Positions 5,996 to 6,104 of a DNA stretch of 6,104 nucleotides are shown here, piece by piece. The DNA is from Ramlibacter sp. (GTDB taxonomy: Bacteria > Pseudomonadota > Gammaproteobacteria > Burkholderiales > Burkholderiaceae_C). Each line of letters begins with the position of its first letter. Within the stretch, counting starts at the first letter, position 1. The translations under genes were made by a program, and so were the position numbers. Location: assembly GCA_021156245.1 (NCBI GenBank), contig JAJNBO010000178.1, positions 1 to 6,104 on the forward strand, written 5' to 3'. Under the pieces are notes generated by a model. That model had not been told where the DNA came from. It saw only the letters and a program-made list of their open reading frames with translations, and ran no database searches.

Positions 5996-6104
5996 GGCCG
6001 GGCAGCCGGACGACCCTGATTTCCGCTGCCTCGGCAACGCTGCCTACTTGTGCACGGTCCCGGGTAACAGGACGTGCGGGAGGTTACGGAGCGTCACGGG
6101 GCCC
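5996..6104. other. Upstream region, no identified gene
   Basis: No gene can be named in these 109 bases. On the minus strand one frame is open from the window edge to a TAG at 6046-6044, ending GTVHK; it could be the C-terminus of an upstream gene, but two plus-strand frames are open over much the same bases, so openness alone proves little. Short repeats are present: CGCTGCCT twice (6024-6031, 6038-6045) and the inverted pair GTAAC/GTTAC (6064-6068, 6083-6087). I see no tRNA or other known RNA. Confidence 0.3.

Noticed and set aside
4212..6019. Plus-strand open frames opposite the transporter and PHP genes (4212-5264 and 5189-6019)
   Set aside because: Low-complexity antisense shadows; the minus-strand frames carry complete family motifs.
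5996..6104. 6S RNA or tRNA at the right edge
   Set aside because: Some stretches faintly recall the 3' part of 6S RNA, but I find no closing stem or central bubble, and no tRNA cloverleaf or T-loop motif.

Overview
The window is a gene-dense, GC-rich stretch with no mobile elements, RNA genes or CRISPR. Base composition, the type of histidine kinase, the YciO and TrpRS sequences, and the gene set suggest a betaproteobacterium of the order Burkholderiales, perhaps Comamonadaceae. That placement is from recall of similar sequences, not a search.

Layout. Positions 1-915 (+) hold the C-terminal 304 residues of a membrane sensor histidine kinase whose 5' end lies outside the window. It meets, tail to tail and with an 11-nt overlap, a LuxR/NarL-type response regulator on the minus strand (905-1498). 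The rest of the window is one tightly packed minus-strand gene set, read from high to low coordinates: a PHP-domain phosphoesterase/exonuclease of the RNase AM (YciV/TrpH) type (5111-5962), an EamA/DMT transporter (4215-5114), a YciO-family threonylcarbamoyl-AMP-synthase-like protein (3574-4209), a compact M50 site-2 protease (2870-3541) and tryptophanyl-tRNA synthetase (1580-2866). Junctions are a 4-nt overlap, then gaps of 5, 32 and 3 nt, so this is very probably one operon. The response regulator lies 81 nt downstream of trpS on the same strand and may have its own promoter. The last 142 bases (5963-6104) hold the presumed promoter side of the operon and no gene I can name.

How it fits together. 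Three of the five operon genes concern RNA and translation: 5' rRNA trimming and pAp removal (RNase AM family), a relative of the t6A tRNA-modification enzyme (YciO) and tRNA-Trp charging (TrpRS). Two are membrane proteins of unknown substrate (DMT exporter, S2P protease). The pairing of yciV-like and yciO-like genes matches the adjacent rnm(yciV)-yciO pair of E. coli, here interrupted by the transporter gene. The kinase and regulator are probably a cognate two-component pair despite their opposite orientation; what they sense is not visible.

I see no evidence of a wholly new system. The points most worth a second look are the YegP/DUF1508-like C-terminal extension on TrpRS, the tail-to-tail overlapping kinase/regulator pair, a possible leaderless start of the PHP gene, and the general lack of Shine-Dalgarno sequences in the operon.
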